A stretch of DNA of 64,000 bases from RCIO01 sp965232405 (GCA_965232405.1 OZ246966.1:2852001-2916000); one strand, 5' to 3'. Counted from the first letter of the stretch, positions 35,848 to 45,159 are shown. The notes: a model not told the origin generated them from the letters alone. Numbers and translations: made by a program.

Positions 35848-36624
35848 ATGAGCACAGTCGGCAAGGCGATCGCGCTGCTGAATCTCTTCAGTGTCGAAGA
35901 GCCGGAGCTCGGGCTGACCGAGATTGCGCGGCGGTCGGGGTTCGACAAGGCGACCACGCGGCGGCTTCTTGTTTCGCTGAGCAGGGACGGCTTTGTCGAA
36001 CAGGACACGCGAACACGACATTATCGGCTGGGTGCGGGACTCACGCGTCTCGCGCGCATACGGGAGGCGCGTTTCCCGTTTCTGCAGACGTCTCTGCCGT
36101 TCATCCGTGAACTGTCAGAGAAGACGGAGGAAACGGTTCATTTGGCGGAGGTCAGCAATGGTTCGCTGCTCACGGTTTACGTCGAGCATCCATCTCGCGC
36201 CAACCGGGTCAATGTGAATGTCGGCGAATATCTGCCATTGCATTCCACTGCGTCGGGTGTCGCCTACCTGGCGCATGTGCAGGAACCGCTGCTTGAATCC
36301 GCTCTCGCCGGGCCGCTCGAACCATATACATCGCGTACTGTCACCGACCCGGCGGCGGTAAGGGACCTGATCGAAACCGCGCGAAGGCACGGATATTCGA
36401 TGAGCGACCAGGGGTATGAGGAGGGCGTTTTCAGCGTCGCATCGGCGATTCTGGGAGCAGACGGATACGCGATAGGAACGCTGGCGATCGCCGCGCCGCT
36501 GGTGCGCACGCCCAGGCCAGTTGCGATAGAGCGCGGCGAGACCGTTGCAGCGGCCGCACGGGGTATCACCGAACGGCTCTTCGGCGAAGTCTTCACCACC
36601 CTGAAAGGCAGGGCCACGGCATGA
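35848..36624 (+). CDS. IclR family transcriptional regulator
   Basis: A 258-residue regulator: N-terminal winged helix (LTEIARRSGFDKATTRRLLVSLSRDGFVEQD, about 25-55) and a C-terminal GAF-like effector domain (ETVHLAEVSNGSLLTVY ... LPLHSTASGVAYLA ... YEEGVFSVASAILGADGYAIGTLAIAAP). Small organic acids are the usual effectors. It is divergent from the tctCBA operon and overlaps the next gene by four bases, so it probably controls both the import operon and its own operon with the Tm-1, HAD and aminotransferase genes. Confidence 0.93.
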   Translation: MSTVGKAIALLNLFSVEEPELGLTEIARRSGFDKATTRRLLVSLSRDGFVEQDTRTRHYRLGAGLTRLARIREARFPFLQTSLPFIRELSEKTEETVHLAEVSNGSLLTVYVEHPSRANRVNVNVGEYLPLHSTASGVAYLAHVQEPLLESALAGPLEPYTSRTVTDPAAVRDLIETARRHGYSMSDQGYEEGVFSVASAILGADGYAIGTLAIAAPLVRTPRPVAIERGETVAAAARGITERLFGEVFTTLKGRATA

Positions 36625-37904
36625 ACGCGCAGACAAGCCAGATGCAGCACTCTCCACGGATCCTGGTCATCGGGACCGGTGACACCAAGGCGGACGAGCT
36701 CGGTTTCATGCGGGCAAAGGTCGAGGAGGCGGGCGGCGTGCCGGTCATGCTTGACGTCAGCGTTCTCGGCGACCCCCCTTACGCGCCGGACCATGACAAA
36801 CATTCCGTAGCAGCCGCCGCCGATACGACGATCCAGGCGATTATCGGTTCCGGCGATGAAAACAGCGCCATGACACTGATGGCCGCGGGCGCTTCCAACC
36901 TGACACAGAGGCTCTACGAGAACGGAGAGATCGACGGCTTCATCGCGCTTGGCGGCACGATGGGGACTGACCTGGCCCTCGACGTCGCGCTGGCGCTGCC
37001 GCTCGGCGTTCCGAAATTCGTCGTATCGACCATCGCCTATTCCCATTTGATTCCGCCGGAGCGGATCGCCACTGACCTGATGATGATCCTGTGGGCTGGA
37101 GGGCTCTACGGGCTGAACTCGACCTGCAAGGCGGTGTTGTCCCAGGCATGCGGGGCGGTGGTGGGCGCCGCGCGTGTCGGGTTGAAGCCGGATCTCAAAC
37201 GCCCGGTTGTCGGTATCAGTTCTTTGGGAAAAAGCTGCCTGACCTATATGGTTGCGCTGAAGCCTGAGCTGGAAAAGCGCGGCTACGAGGCCGTCATCTT
37301 CCATACGACAGGCATGGGTGGCCGGGCGCTGGAAGCGATTGCCGCGCAGCGTGGCTTCGCCGCCGTGATGGATTTCAGCCTGCAGGAACTCGCCAACCAC
37401 CTGGCAGGGTCGGTTGTCACATCCGGTGCCGACAGACTGGAGAATGCCGGGCAGGCAGGCGTGCCGCAGATCGTGGCGCCCGGAGCAATCGACATGGTCG
37501 ATTTTCCGTCCTGGCAGCCTGTACCGGAACGTTTCGCCGGCCGCCCCTATCACGCCCACAACAGACTGCTTGGTTCCGTCACCAGCGACGGGGAAAGGCG
37601 GCGCGGCATCGCGCGCGCGATCGGCGGCAAGCTCGCGGCAGCCAAGGCGCCGACTGCTTTCATTCTGCCTGCCGGCGGCATTCAGCAGTGGGACCAGGAG
37701 GGCGAGCCGCTGCATGAACCCGATGCGCTCGCCGCCTTCGTTGACGAGATGAGACGCAGTGTGCCGGACAATGTGGTGCTGCGCGAAATTCCCGAACACA
37801 TAAACAGCACCGCTTTTGTCGAAACGGCGCTTTCGATTTTCGACGAATGGGTGGCGGAGGGCGTAATTCCGTCCGGCGCGGCCGCGGAACGAGACACGGC
37901 ATGA
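36621..37904 (+). CDS. Tm-1-like/UPF0261 ATP-binding protein
   Basis: A 427-residue protein of the UPF0261 family, related to the N-terminal domain of the tomato Tm-1 resistance protein, which binds ATP. Typical stretches are ILVIGTGDTKADELGFMRAKVEEAGG, GFIALGGTMGTDLALDVALALPLGVPKFVVSTIA and PGAIDMVDFPSWQPVPERFAGRPYHAHN. The bacterial biochemical role is unknown. It is translationally coupled to iclR (ATGA) and to the HAD gene, so it belongs to this catabolic or detoxifying set. Confidence 0.85.
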   Translation: MNAQTSQMQHSPRILVIGTGDTKADELGFMRAKVEEAGGVPVMLDVSVLGDPPYAPDHDKHSVAAAADTTIQAIIGSGDENSAMTLMAAGASNLTQRLYENGEIDGFIALGGTMGTDLALDVALALPLGVPKFVVSTIAYSHLIPPERIATDLMMILWAGGLYGLNSTCKAVLSQACGAVVGAARVGLKPDLKRPVVGISSLGKSCLTYMVALKPELEKRGYEAVIFHTTGMGGRALEAIAAQRGFAAVMDFSLQELANHLAGSVVTSGADRLENAGQAGVPQIVAPGAIDMVDFPSWQPVPERFAGRPYHAHNRLLGSVTSDGERRRGIARAIGGKLAAAKAPTAFILPAGGIQQWDQEGEPLHEPDALAAFVDEMRRSVPDNVVLREIPEHINSTAFVETALSIFDEWVAEGVIPSGAAAERDTA

Positions 37905-38563
37905 CACGGCCGCGGTCGCTCGTTCTCGATTTCGGCGGCGTTATCACGCGCACCCTGTTCGAGACGCACGAGCTTACCGAGAAGGCGCTCGGACTCCCGT
38001 CCGGGGCGCTGACTTGGCGCGGTCCGTTTGCGCCTGACAGCGATCCGCTGTGGCGGTCCATGCAGGCAGACGAAATCAGCGAGCGCGACTATTGGCGCAC
38101 GCGCACGCGCGAAGTCGGGCGCCTTGTCGATGAAGACTGGGACCGGATGGAAACATTTGTGAAACGCGCCCGCGGTGCCGATCCGGAAGCCGTCATTCGT
38201 CCCGAGGCGGACCGGGCCATCCGTATCGCGCACAGGGCCGGCCTGCGGCTGGCCATCCTGTCCAATGAACTTGACCTCTTCTACGGCGCGGATTTCCGGA
38301 ACCGGCTCCCCCTGCTTTCCCTCTTCGAGACGATTGTCGACGCTACCTATACCGGCATTCTGAAGCCCGACGCGCGCGCCTATGCTGCTGTCACAGCGGC
38401 GCTGGACCTTCCCGCGGAGGCCTGCGTCTTTGTCGACGATCAGCAGCGCAACATCGACGGGGCAGTGGCCGCCGGTATGCAAACCGTGCATTTCGACGTC
38501 CGTGAGCCGCGGCAATCCTACAGCAAGGCGCTAGGCTGCTTCGGTCTCGCCTTCGATACATGA
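37901..38563 (+). CDS. HAD family hydrolase
   Basis: A 220-residue HAD-superfamily phosphatase or dehalogenase-like protein. Motif I here reads VLDFGGVITR, so the second Asp of DxD is replaced by Gly as in HAD-IA members of the HAD/epoxide hydrolase-like group. Motif II is AILSNE, motif III is a Lys in GILKPDARAY and motif IV is VDDQQRNIDGA. A true phosphatase normally needs DxD, so phosphatase activity is doubtful and another HAD chemistry is possible. The ATG overlaps the preceding stop by four bases. Confidence 0.85.
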   Translation: MTRPRSLVLDFGGVITRTLFETHELTEKALGLPSGALTWRGPFAPDSDPLWRSMQADEISERDYWRTRTREVGRLVDEDWDRMETFVKRARGADPEAVIRPEADRAIRIAHRAGLRLAILSNELDLFYGADFRNRLPLLSLFETIVDATYTGILKPDARAYAAVTAALDLPAEACVFVDDQQRNIDGAVAAGMQTVHFDVREPRQSYSKALGCFGLAFDT

Positions 38564-38578
38564 TCCACAGGAGCAGAC

Positions 38579-39928
38579 ATGCGCGACACAAACTTCCTCG
38601 TTGAGAACAACGCCAAGCGCATCTGGCATCCAATGGCCCATCCGGCCGAGATGCGCGGTAACCCGCCGCGTGTGATCATGAAAGGCGAGGGCGCCTATGT
38701 GACCGACCTCGAGGGCCGCACTGTGCTCGACGCGGTGGGTGGCCTTTGGAACGTCAATCTCGGCTATAGCTGCGATCCTGTGAAGAAGGCGATCGCGGAC
38801 CAGCTCGACGCACTCCCCTATTATTCCGGCTTTCGCGGGACATCGACCGGACCGTCGATCGAACTCGCCTGGGAACTGACCGAGTGGTTCAAGCCCGAGG
38901 GAATGACACGCGCATTCTTCACGTCAGGCGGCTCCGATTCCGTGGAGACGGCACTCAGGCTCGCGCGGCAGTACTGGAAGATCAGGGGACAGGGAGACCG
39001 GACCAAGTTCCTTGCGCTGAAGAAGGGTTATCACGGCACGCATTTCGGCGGCGCGTCGGTCAATGGCAACGCCAATTTCCGCCGCAACTACGAGCCGCTG
39101 CTACCGGGTGTGTTTCACATCCCGGCGCCGTTCGCCTACCGCAATCCGTTCGATGAAACGGATCCTGAGAAGCTTGCGCGCCTTTGTGCGCGGGCGCTCG
39201 AAGATGAGATCGCCTTCCAGGGAGCCGACACCATCGCCGCGTTCATCATGGAGCCGGTACTTGGCGCCGGCGGAGTGATCGTGCCGCATGAGAGCTTCAT
39301 GCCGATGGTGCGCGAGATTTGCGACCGCCACGAAATCCTTCTGATCGCGGACGAGGTCGTCACCGGCTTTGGCCGTACGGGCGCGTGGTCGGGATCGCGC
39401 GGCGTTGGTGTCAAACCCGATATGATGACAATCGCGAAGGCGATCACTTCCGGCTATTTCCCGCTGGGCGCGACGATGATTGGCGAGCGTGTCGCCGAGG
39501 TGTTCGAGGCCGACAAGACGAGTTTTGGGTCGATCGGTCACGGCTACACCTATTCCGGCCATCCGGTCGGATGTGCGGCCGGCATAGCCGCGCTGGCGGA
39601 AACGAAGAGGCTGAAGGTCGACGAAAACGCTGCCGCACGCGGCCTTGAACTGGCGTCGGTGTTGGAAGACCTGAAGGCCAGGCACGATGTAGTAGGAGAC
39701 GTGCGCTACAAAGGTTTGATGGCGTCGCTCGAGTTGGTCTCGGATCGCGCAACCAAGAAGGCTGCAGACAAGGCCGTCATGAAGAATGTGTCTGACGCGG
39801 CCTACGAGGCGGGCGTGATGCTGCGGGTGTCTGGCGCGAACATAATTCTCTCGCCCCCGCTCATCCTGACCGCCGAGCAAGTCAAGCAGATAGGAACCGG
39901 GCTGGACGCGGGCCTCGCTGCGGCGTGA
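38579..39928 (+). CDS. Class III aminotransferase (omega-amino acid:pyruvate type)
   Basis: A 449-residue PLP-dependent transaminase: WHPMAHPAEM near the N-terminus, FFTSGGSDSVETALRLARQYW, the PLP Asp258 in LLIADEVVTGFGRTG, Schiff-base Lys287 in MMTIAKAITSGYFPLGA and GHGYTYSGHPVGCAAG. These fit the omega-transaminase group acting on taurine, beta-alanine, putrescine or similar. A good AGGAG site precedes the ATG. It is the second class III aminotransferase of this region and lies in the iclR-led operon. Confidence 0.92.
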   Translation: MRDTNFLVENNAKRIWHPMAHPAEMRGNPPRVIMKGEGAYVTDLEGRTVLDAVGGLWNVNLGYSCDPVKKAIADQLDALPYYSGFRGTSTGPSIELAWELTEWFKPEGMTRAFFTSGGSDSVETALRLARQYWKIRGQGDRTKFLALKKGYHGTHFGGASVNGNANFRRNYEPLLPGVFHIPAPFAYRNPFDETDPEKLARLCARALEDEIAFQGADTIAAFIMEPVLGAGGVIVPHESFMPMVREICDRHEILLIADEVVTGFGRTGAWSGSRGVGVKPDMMTIAKAITSGYFPLGATMIGERVAEVFEADKTSFGSIGHGYTYSGHPVGCAAGIAALAETKRLKVDENAAARGLELASVLEDLKARHDVVGDVRYKGLMASLELVSDRATKKAADKAVMKNVSDAAYEAGVMLRVSGANIILSPPLILTAEQVKQIGTGLDAGLAAA

Positions 39929-40130
39929 GTCAGACGAAGTTGGCGCTGAGAGCGGCAGGCAAACTGCTGCTGAAGCCCGAGATCGGTTGCACTTGAGCGA
40001 ACGAGCGAGCTCTCACTGGCTGATCGGTTCGGGATGACCGTCAATTCGTGGTCTGGCTAACCGGCTCACTGAAGAAGCTTGGACGATACCTTCATTCGCC
40101 CGAAGGGCGGAATTCTTGATGGGAGAGGTT
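39929..40130. other. Intergenic region upstream of the fused oxidoreductase
   Basis: No gene and no clear terminator are visible. It presumably holds the promoter of the fused oxidoreductase gene, but I see no convincing -35/-10 pair. Confidence 0.4.
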
Positions 40131-42137
40131 ATGGCCAGGACACGTTGGGGCATCATCGGTCCCGGAAGCATTGCGCACAATTTCGCTGACGGTCTGAAAG
40201 AGGCGCCGTCAGGGAAAGTCACGGCAATAGCATCGCGAAGTGCCGAACGTCGGCAGGCCTTCGGAGACGATTACGATATCGATCCCGGCAAGCGCTACGA
40301 AACCTACGAAGCGCTCATCGCAGACCCTGATGTGGATGCCGTCTACATTTCGACGCCGCATCCGTTCCATGCAGCGCTTTCGATCCAGGCGATGCGCGGC
40401 GGCAAGGCAGTGCTTTGCGAGAAACCGGCGGGACTGAATGCTGCGGAGGTTGTCGCGGTCACGGAAGTCGCGGAGCAGATGGGTGTCTTCTACATGGAAG
40501 CGTTCATGTACCGCTGCCATCCGCAGATCGCGCGGATGCTGGAAATTCTTCGATCGGGTGAAATCGGCGAACTGTCGCATCTCCGGACAGCTTTCGGCTT
40601 CAACGCTCCGTTCGACGCTCGATCGCGGCTCTACGATCGCGAACTGGGCGGTGGCGGTATCCTCGACGTCGGAGGCTATCCGGTGTCACTTGCACGTCTC
40701 GTCGCCGGCGTCGCCGCGGTCAAGCCTTTCGATGAGCCGGAAGCAGTGAAAGGGACCGGCAGAATTGGCCGCTCGGGTGTCGACGAGGTCGCCTATGGTC
40801 TCTTGAAATTCGCGGGTGGGTTCACGGCCGAAATCGCTTGTGCAGTAGCGTGCGCCATGGACAATTCGGCGTGCGTCACCGGCACAAAGGGCTCCCTGAA
40901 ACTCGACGATCCCTGGGTGCCTGGCCGCAACGCCGGCCCGTCCGACGCAATTCTGCGGGTAACGGTTGACGGCAAGGAGCGCGTGGAAGAACTCAAGCAC
41001 CCGCAGCATCTGTTCGCCTTCGAGGCGGAAGCCGCGAGCAAGGCAATCGCTGAGGGTAAGCGTGAGGCGGACGGGCCCGCCATGACGCATGCCGACAGCA
41101 TCGGCAACAACGACGTTCTCGACCGTTGGCGCGCGGAAGTAGGTTACACAACGATCGCGGAAGAGACGTCGTCCAACCGGGTTATTCCGGGCGTCATGCC
41201 GACGGGGCTGCCGCGGGTTCCCAAGGTTGAACTCGACGGACTCGATCTGCCCGTATCACGGCTGGTGATAGGCTGCGACAACAAGAACAACATCGCGGAA
41301 GGCGGTATCGTCTGGGACGCGTGGATGGAGGCAGGCGGCAACGCTTTCGACACCGCCTTCGTCTACGGCGGTGGGCAGCACGAGAAGGTGCTCGGCCAGT
41401 GGATTGCAGATCGCGGTGTGTCGAAGGAAGTCGTGGTGATCGCCAAGGGTGCGCATACACCCTACTGTACGCCGCGCGCCATCGAGGCTCAGCTCGACAT
41501 GTCGCTTGACCGGCTGGGGCTGAACAGCGCACCGGTTTACATCATGCATCGCGATAACTCCGATGTGCCGGTCGGCGAATTCGTGGATGCGCTCAACCGG
41601 CTTCACACGGAGGGCCGCATCGGCATCTTCGGCGGGTCAAACTGGTCGGTCGAGCGCTTCGTGGAAGCGAACCGGTATGCCGAGGCCAATGGCCTGAGAC
41701 CCATGACGATCCTCAACAACAACCTGTCGCTGGCTGTGATGGAAAAGCCGGTCTGGGACGGCTGCGTCACGTCGAATACACCCGAAACGCTGGTCTATCT
41801 GCGCGAGAGCGGTGTTGCGCATTTGAGCTGGTCGTCGCAGGCGCGCGGCTATTTCCTGCCCGAAGAACTGCGCGGTCGCCTGCCCGCAGACATCGGTCCG
41901 GAAACCTGCTTCGGAAGCGCTGCCAATGAAGAACGCCGTCGGCGCGCCGGCCAGCTTGCAGAAAAATACGGTGTGAGCGCGCACAACATTGCCACCGCCT
42001 GGGTGCTGGCGCAGTCCTTCCCGTCGCTGGCGCTCATTGGTCCGCGTTCGCCGGGAGAGATCGCCTCCACCTTGCCGGGGCTGGCAACTGCATTGCAACC
42101 TGCTGAGGTCAGCTGGCTCAATCTGGAGTCAGACTGA
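40131..42137 (+). CDS. Fused Gfo/Idh/MocA oxidoreductase - aldo/keto reductase
   Basis: A 668-residue two-domain enzyme. Residues about 1-345 form a Gfo/Idh/MocA dehydrogenase: WGIIGPGSIAHNFA for cofactor, VDAVYISTPHPFHA, VLCEKPAGLNAAE with the catalytic lysine and LGGGGILDVGGYPV. Residues about 365-665 form an aldo/keto reductase barrel: GGNAFDTAFVYGGGQHE (Asp and Tyr), VVIAKGAH (Lys), VYIMHRDN (His), LSWSSQARGYF, LIGPRSPGEI. Both catalytic sets look complete, so one polypeptide may oxidise and reduce a sugar in succession. I use the ATG at 40131 with GGGAG five bases ahead. It lies upstream of the pentonate genes. Confidence 0.88.
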   Translation: MARTRWGIIGPGSIAHNFADGLKEAPSGKVTAIASRSAERRQAFGDDYDIDPGKRYETYEALIADPDVDAVYISTPHPFHAALSIQAMRGGKAVLCEKPAGLNAAEVVAVTEVAEQMGVFYMEAFMYRCHPQIARMLEILRSGEIGELSHLRTAFGFNAPFDARSRLYDRELGGGGILDVGGYPVSLARLVAGVAAVKPFDEPEAVKGTGRIGRSGVDEVAYGLLKFAGGFTAEIACAVACAMDNSACVTGTKGSLKLDDPWVPGRNAGPSDAILRVTVDGKERVEELKHPQHLFAFEAEAASKAIAEGKREADGPAMTHADSIGNNDVLDRWRAEVGYTTIAEETSSNRVIPGVMPTGLPRVPKVELDGLDLPVSRLVIGCDNKNNIAEGGIVWDAWMEAGGNAFDTAFVYGGGQHEKVLGQWIADRGVSKEVVVIAKGAHTPYCTPRAIEAQLDMSLDRLGLNSAPVYIMHRDNSDVPVGEFVDALNRLHTEGRIGIFGGSNWSVERFVEANRYAEANGLRPMTILNNNLSLAVMEKPVWDGCVTSNTPETLVYLRESGVAHLSWSSQARGYFLPEELRGRLPADIGPETCFGSAANEERRRRAGQLAEKYGVSAHNIATAWVLAQSFPSLALIGPRSPGEIASTLPGLATALQPAEVSWLNLESD

Positions 42138-42547
42138 ACCGGCAGGGATCAGTGCGGCGAGGCCGGGTTGGATACGGATTTCGGCCTTTGCCATGCGGCG
42201 AATGTCAGAGCGCCCGCCCGCTCATGGCTACAGGCCAACAGCGCCCGACACCATCATCCTGCTGGCGCATGGGCCGGTCATCCAACAACAATCAGGCTGC
42301 GTCACCTCGGTCGGTTTGCTCAACTGGATTGACGGTATGTATGGCGGCGCGGCTTCGTCGGGCCAGAAAAATAATCGGAAAAACAATGGGTTGCTTATCC
42401 GTCGCAGGATGGAGTGAGAAACGCCGCGACCTAAGCGGGTCAGCTGCTCGATCAGCTTGATGTGAGCGGCAGACGCGCCATGTGGCGCAATCTGCCAACA
42501 AATGTTAGCAGCAGCGCTCGATTGACTGGTCAGGGGGGATGACAGGC
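42138..42547. other. 400-base intergenic region before the dehydratase gene
   Basis: No supported gene; small open frames lack ribosome sites and family likeness. It probably carries the promoter of the dehydratase-dehydrogenase operon. A GGGGGG run at 42533-42538 provides the ribosome site. No terminator for the preceding gene was found. Confidence 0.45.
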
Positions 42548-43693
42548 ATGATTTTGGATGCGGATATCGCTGCCGGGGGTAAATTCGTCGGCCGCGTATG
42601 GCGTCCCGATGTTTCCGGTCCCGCGCTGGTAGTCCTGCGCAACGGCCGGGTTGTCGACATCACTTCAAAGTCTGCGCCCACCATGCGCGATCTGCTCGAA
42701 CAGACCGATCCGGTGGCCTTTGTCGAACAGGCAAATGGCGACGATCTCGGCGCACTCGACGAGATCGCGACCAATGCATCGGACCTTGATCGGGTCCACT
42801 TTCTTTCGCCATGCGATCTTCAGGCGCTGAAGGCCTGCGGGGTAACCTTCGCCCGTTCCATGATCGAACGTGTCATTGAAGAGAAAGCGGCCGGCGACCC
42901 GACACGGGCCGCGACAATCCGTGAGCGCGTGGGCGCTGTCATCGGTGACAGTCTGAGCAATCTCGCTCCCGGTTCGCCGGAGGCGGCCAGGGTCAAGGAA
43001 GCCCTGATCGAAGAAGACGTCTGGTCGCAATATCTCGAGGTCGGTATCGGCCCCGATGCGGAAGTGTTCACCAAGGGCCAGCCCATGTCCGCTGTCGGCT
43101 GGGGAGCGTCGGTGGGCCTGCACCCCGTTTCCAAATGGAACAACCCCGAACCGGAAATCGTGCTGGCGGTCGACAGCGCAGGCAAAGTGAAGGGCGCGAC
43201 GCTCGGCAACGATGTGAACCTGCGCGATGTCGAGGGGCGCTCGGCACTCCTGCTCGGCAAGGCGAAGGACAACAATGCGTCCTGCGCTGTCGGACCGTTC
43301 ATTCGGCTCTTCGACGATAACTACTCGATTGACGATGTACGCCGCGCCGAACTTGAACTCACCGTCGAGGGCGAAGACGGTTTCGTGCTGAAAGGCCGAA
43401 GCTCGATGAAGGAGATCAGTCGCGATCCGCTTGATCTCGTCAGACAGACTGTCGGGCGGCATCACCAGTATCCCGACGGGTTCGTGCTGTTTCTGGGAAC
43501 CTTGTTTGCACCAGTCGAAGACCGCGACGAACCGGGCCAGGGGTTCACTCACAAGCAAGGTGACGTGGTGACAATTTCGGAGCCCGCGCTGGGCTCGCTG
43601 CGCAACACGGTCCGCCTTTCCACCGATTGCCCGGAGTGGACATTTGGCACCTCGGCCCTTATGCGCAACCTGGCCGCGCGCGGCCTGCTCTAG
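42548..43693 (+). CDS. 2-keto-3-deoxy-D-xylonate/arabinonate dehydratase (FAH superfamily)
   Basis: A 381-residue FAH-fold dehydratase that converts a 2-keto-3-deoxy-pentonate to alpha-ketoglutarate semialdehyde. The metal-binding core reads SKWNNPEPEIVLAVDS...GNDVNLRDVEGRSALLLGKAKDNNASCAVGPF, with the E-x-E and Asp ligands, and FARSMIERVIEEKAAG, WSQYLEVGIGPDAEVFTKGQ and ISRDPLDLVRQTVGRHHQYPDG also match the Caulobacter XylX type as I remember it. ATG 42548 is favoured over 42539, which sits directly on the G-run. The next gene encodes the matching dehydrogenase. Confidence 0.87.
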   Translation: MILDADIAAGGKFVGRVWRPDVSGPALVVLRNGRVVDITSKSAPTMRDLLEQTDPVAFVEQANGDDLGALDEIATNASDLDRVHFLSPCDLQALKACGVTFARSMIERVIEEKAAGDPTRAATIRERVGAVIGDSLSNLAPGSPEAARVKEALIEEDVWSQYLEVGIGPDAEVFTKGQPMSAVGWGASVGLHPVSKWNNPEPEIVLAVDSAGKVKGATLGNDVNLRDVEGRSALLLGKAKDNNASCAVGPFIRLFDDNYSIDDVRRAELELTVEGEDGFVLKGRSSMKEISRDPLDLVRQTVGRHHQYPDGFVLFLGTLFAPVEDRDEPGQGFTHKQGDVVTISEPALGSLRNTVRLSTDCPEWTFGTSALMRNLAARGLL

Positions 43694-43722
43694 TTTCAAA
43701 ATTCAAACTTCGGGAGAACCCA

Positions 43723-45159
43723 ATGTCGCTCCACGCAAACTTCGTCGCCGGACGCTGGACAGAGGGCGCCGAAGCCCAGCCGAACATCAACCCTTCCAAT
43801 ACTGACGATGTCATCGGCGAATATGTACGGGCGAACAGGGATCAGGCGCTCGAAGCGATCGAAGCTGCAAGTGCTGCCTTTCCGGCATGGTCGCGTTCGG
43901 GCATTCAGCAACGCCACGACATTCTTCTGAAGGTCTCCACCGAAATCCTCGCCCGCAAGGACGAACTCGGCCAGCTGCTATCGCGCGAAGAAGGCAAGAC
44001 GCTGGCCGAGGGCACCGGCGAGGTCATCCGTGCGGCGCAGATATTCGATTTCTTCGCAGGCGAGGTTCTGCGCCTCGCCGGAGAGAAACTGCCCTCGACG
44101 CGCCCCGGCATCGACGTCGAATTGACGCGCGAACCTGTCGGCGTCGTTGGTATCATCACACCTTGGAACTTTCCGATCGCGATACCGGCATGGAAGATCG
44201 CGCCGGCGCTGGCCTATGGAAACACGGTTGTGTTCAAACCGGCCGATCTGGTTCCCGGTTCGGCGTGGGCGCTCAGCGACATCATCGCGCGCGCCGGCGT
44301 ACCCGAGGGTGTGTTCAACCTCGTCATGGGCCGCGGCTCCGTGGTTGGCGACGCCATCCTCAATGACGACCGGGTCAATGCCGTCACATTCACCGGTTCG
44401 GTGGCGACTGGCCAGAAGGTTGCTGCCGCCTGTGTGAGCCACATGCGCAAGTTCCAGCTCGAAATGGGCGGCAAGAACCCGATGGTGGTGCTGGACGACG
44501 CCGATCTGGATATTGCCGTCGATTGCGCGGTCAACGGCGCGTTCTTTTCCACTGGACAGCGCTGCACCGCCTCCTCGCGCCTTGTCGTGACCGACGGCAT
44601 CCATGACCGCTTCGTCTCGGCCGTCACCGAGAAGCTGAAGGGACTTGTGGTCGACGATGCCTTGAAGGCCGGCACTCATATCGGTCCGGTGGTGGATCAG
44701 AGCCAGCTCGATCAGGACATCTCCTACATTGACATTGGCCGTGAGGAGGGGGCGACCCTCGCTTTTGGCGGCGAGCGGCTCAACCGCGAGACGCCCGGCT
44801 TCTATCTCCAGCCTGCGCTGTTCACGGAAACGAAGCCCGACATGCGCATCAACCGCGAGGAGATATTCGGTCCCGTCGCCAGCGTGCAGCGGGTAAAGGA
44901 CTACGAGGAAGCGCTGGCGGTCGCCAATGATACGCCGTTTGGCCTTTCCTCCGGCATTTGTACAACGAGCCTGAAACACGCCACGCATTTCAAGCGTAAC
45001 GCGGAAGCAGGCATGGTGATGGTCAATTTGCCGACCGCCGGCGTCGACTACCACGTGCCATTCGGCGGCCGGAAAGGGTCCAGCTACGGCCCGCGCGAAC
45101 AGGGTCGTTACGCCGCCGAGTTCTTCACCATCGTGAAGACAGGCTACACGCTGGCCTGA
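43723..45159 (+). CDS. Alpha-ketoglutarate semialdehyde (2,5-dioxopentanoate) dehydrogenase
   Basis: A 478-residue aldehyde dehydrogenase with TPWNFPIAIPAWKIAPALAYGN, Glu247 (QLEMGGKN) and Cys281 (STGQRCT), and a C-terminal VDYHVPFGGRKGSSYGPREQG typical of the KGSA dehydrogenase group. It should oxidise the product of the preceding dehydratase to alpha-ketoglutarate for the TCA cycle. The start is the ATG of MSLHANFVAGRW, with GGGAGAA upstream, 29 bases after the dehydratase stop. The upstream Weimberg genes (sugar dehydrogenase, lactonase, pentonate dehydratase) are not in the window, unless the fused oxidoreductase fills the first step. Confidence 0.88.
   Translation: MSLHANFVAGRWTEGAEAQPNINPSNTDDVIGEYVRANRDQALEAIEAASAAFPAWSRSGIQQRHDILLKVSTEILARKDELGQLLSREEGKTLAEGTGEVIRAAQIFDFFAGEVLRLAGEKLPSTRPGIDVELTREPVGVVGIITPWNFPIAIPAWKIAPALAYGNTVVFKPADLVPGSAWALSDIIARAGVPEGVFNLVMGRGSVVGDAILNDDRVNAVTFTGSVATGQKVAAACVSHMRKFQLEMGGKNPMVVLDDADLDIAVDCAVNGAFFSTGQRCTASSRLVVTDGIHDRFVSAVTEKLKGLVVDDALKAGTHIGPVVDQSQLDQDISYIDIGREEGATLAFGGERLNRETPGFYLQPALFTETKPDMRINREEIFGPVASVQRVKDYEEALAVANDTPFGLSSGICTTSLKHATHFKRNAEAGMVMVNLPTAGVDYHVPFGGRKGSSYGPREQGRYAAEFFTIVKTGYTLA

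Noticed and set aside
42548..43693. Plain fumarylacetoacetate hydrolase of tyrosine breakdown
   Set aside because: The sequence follows the 2-keto-3-deoxy-pentonate dehydratase pattern and is followed by a KGSA dehydrogenase; no tyrosine pathway genes are near.
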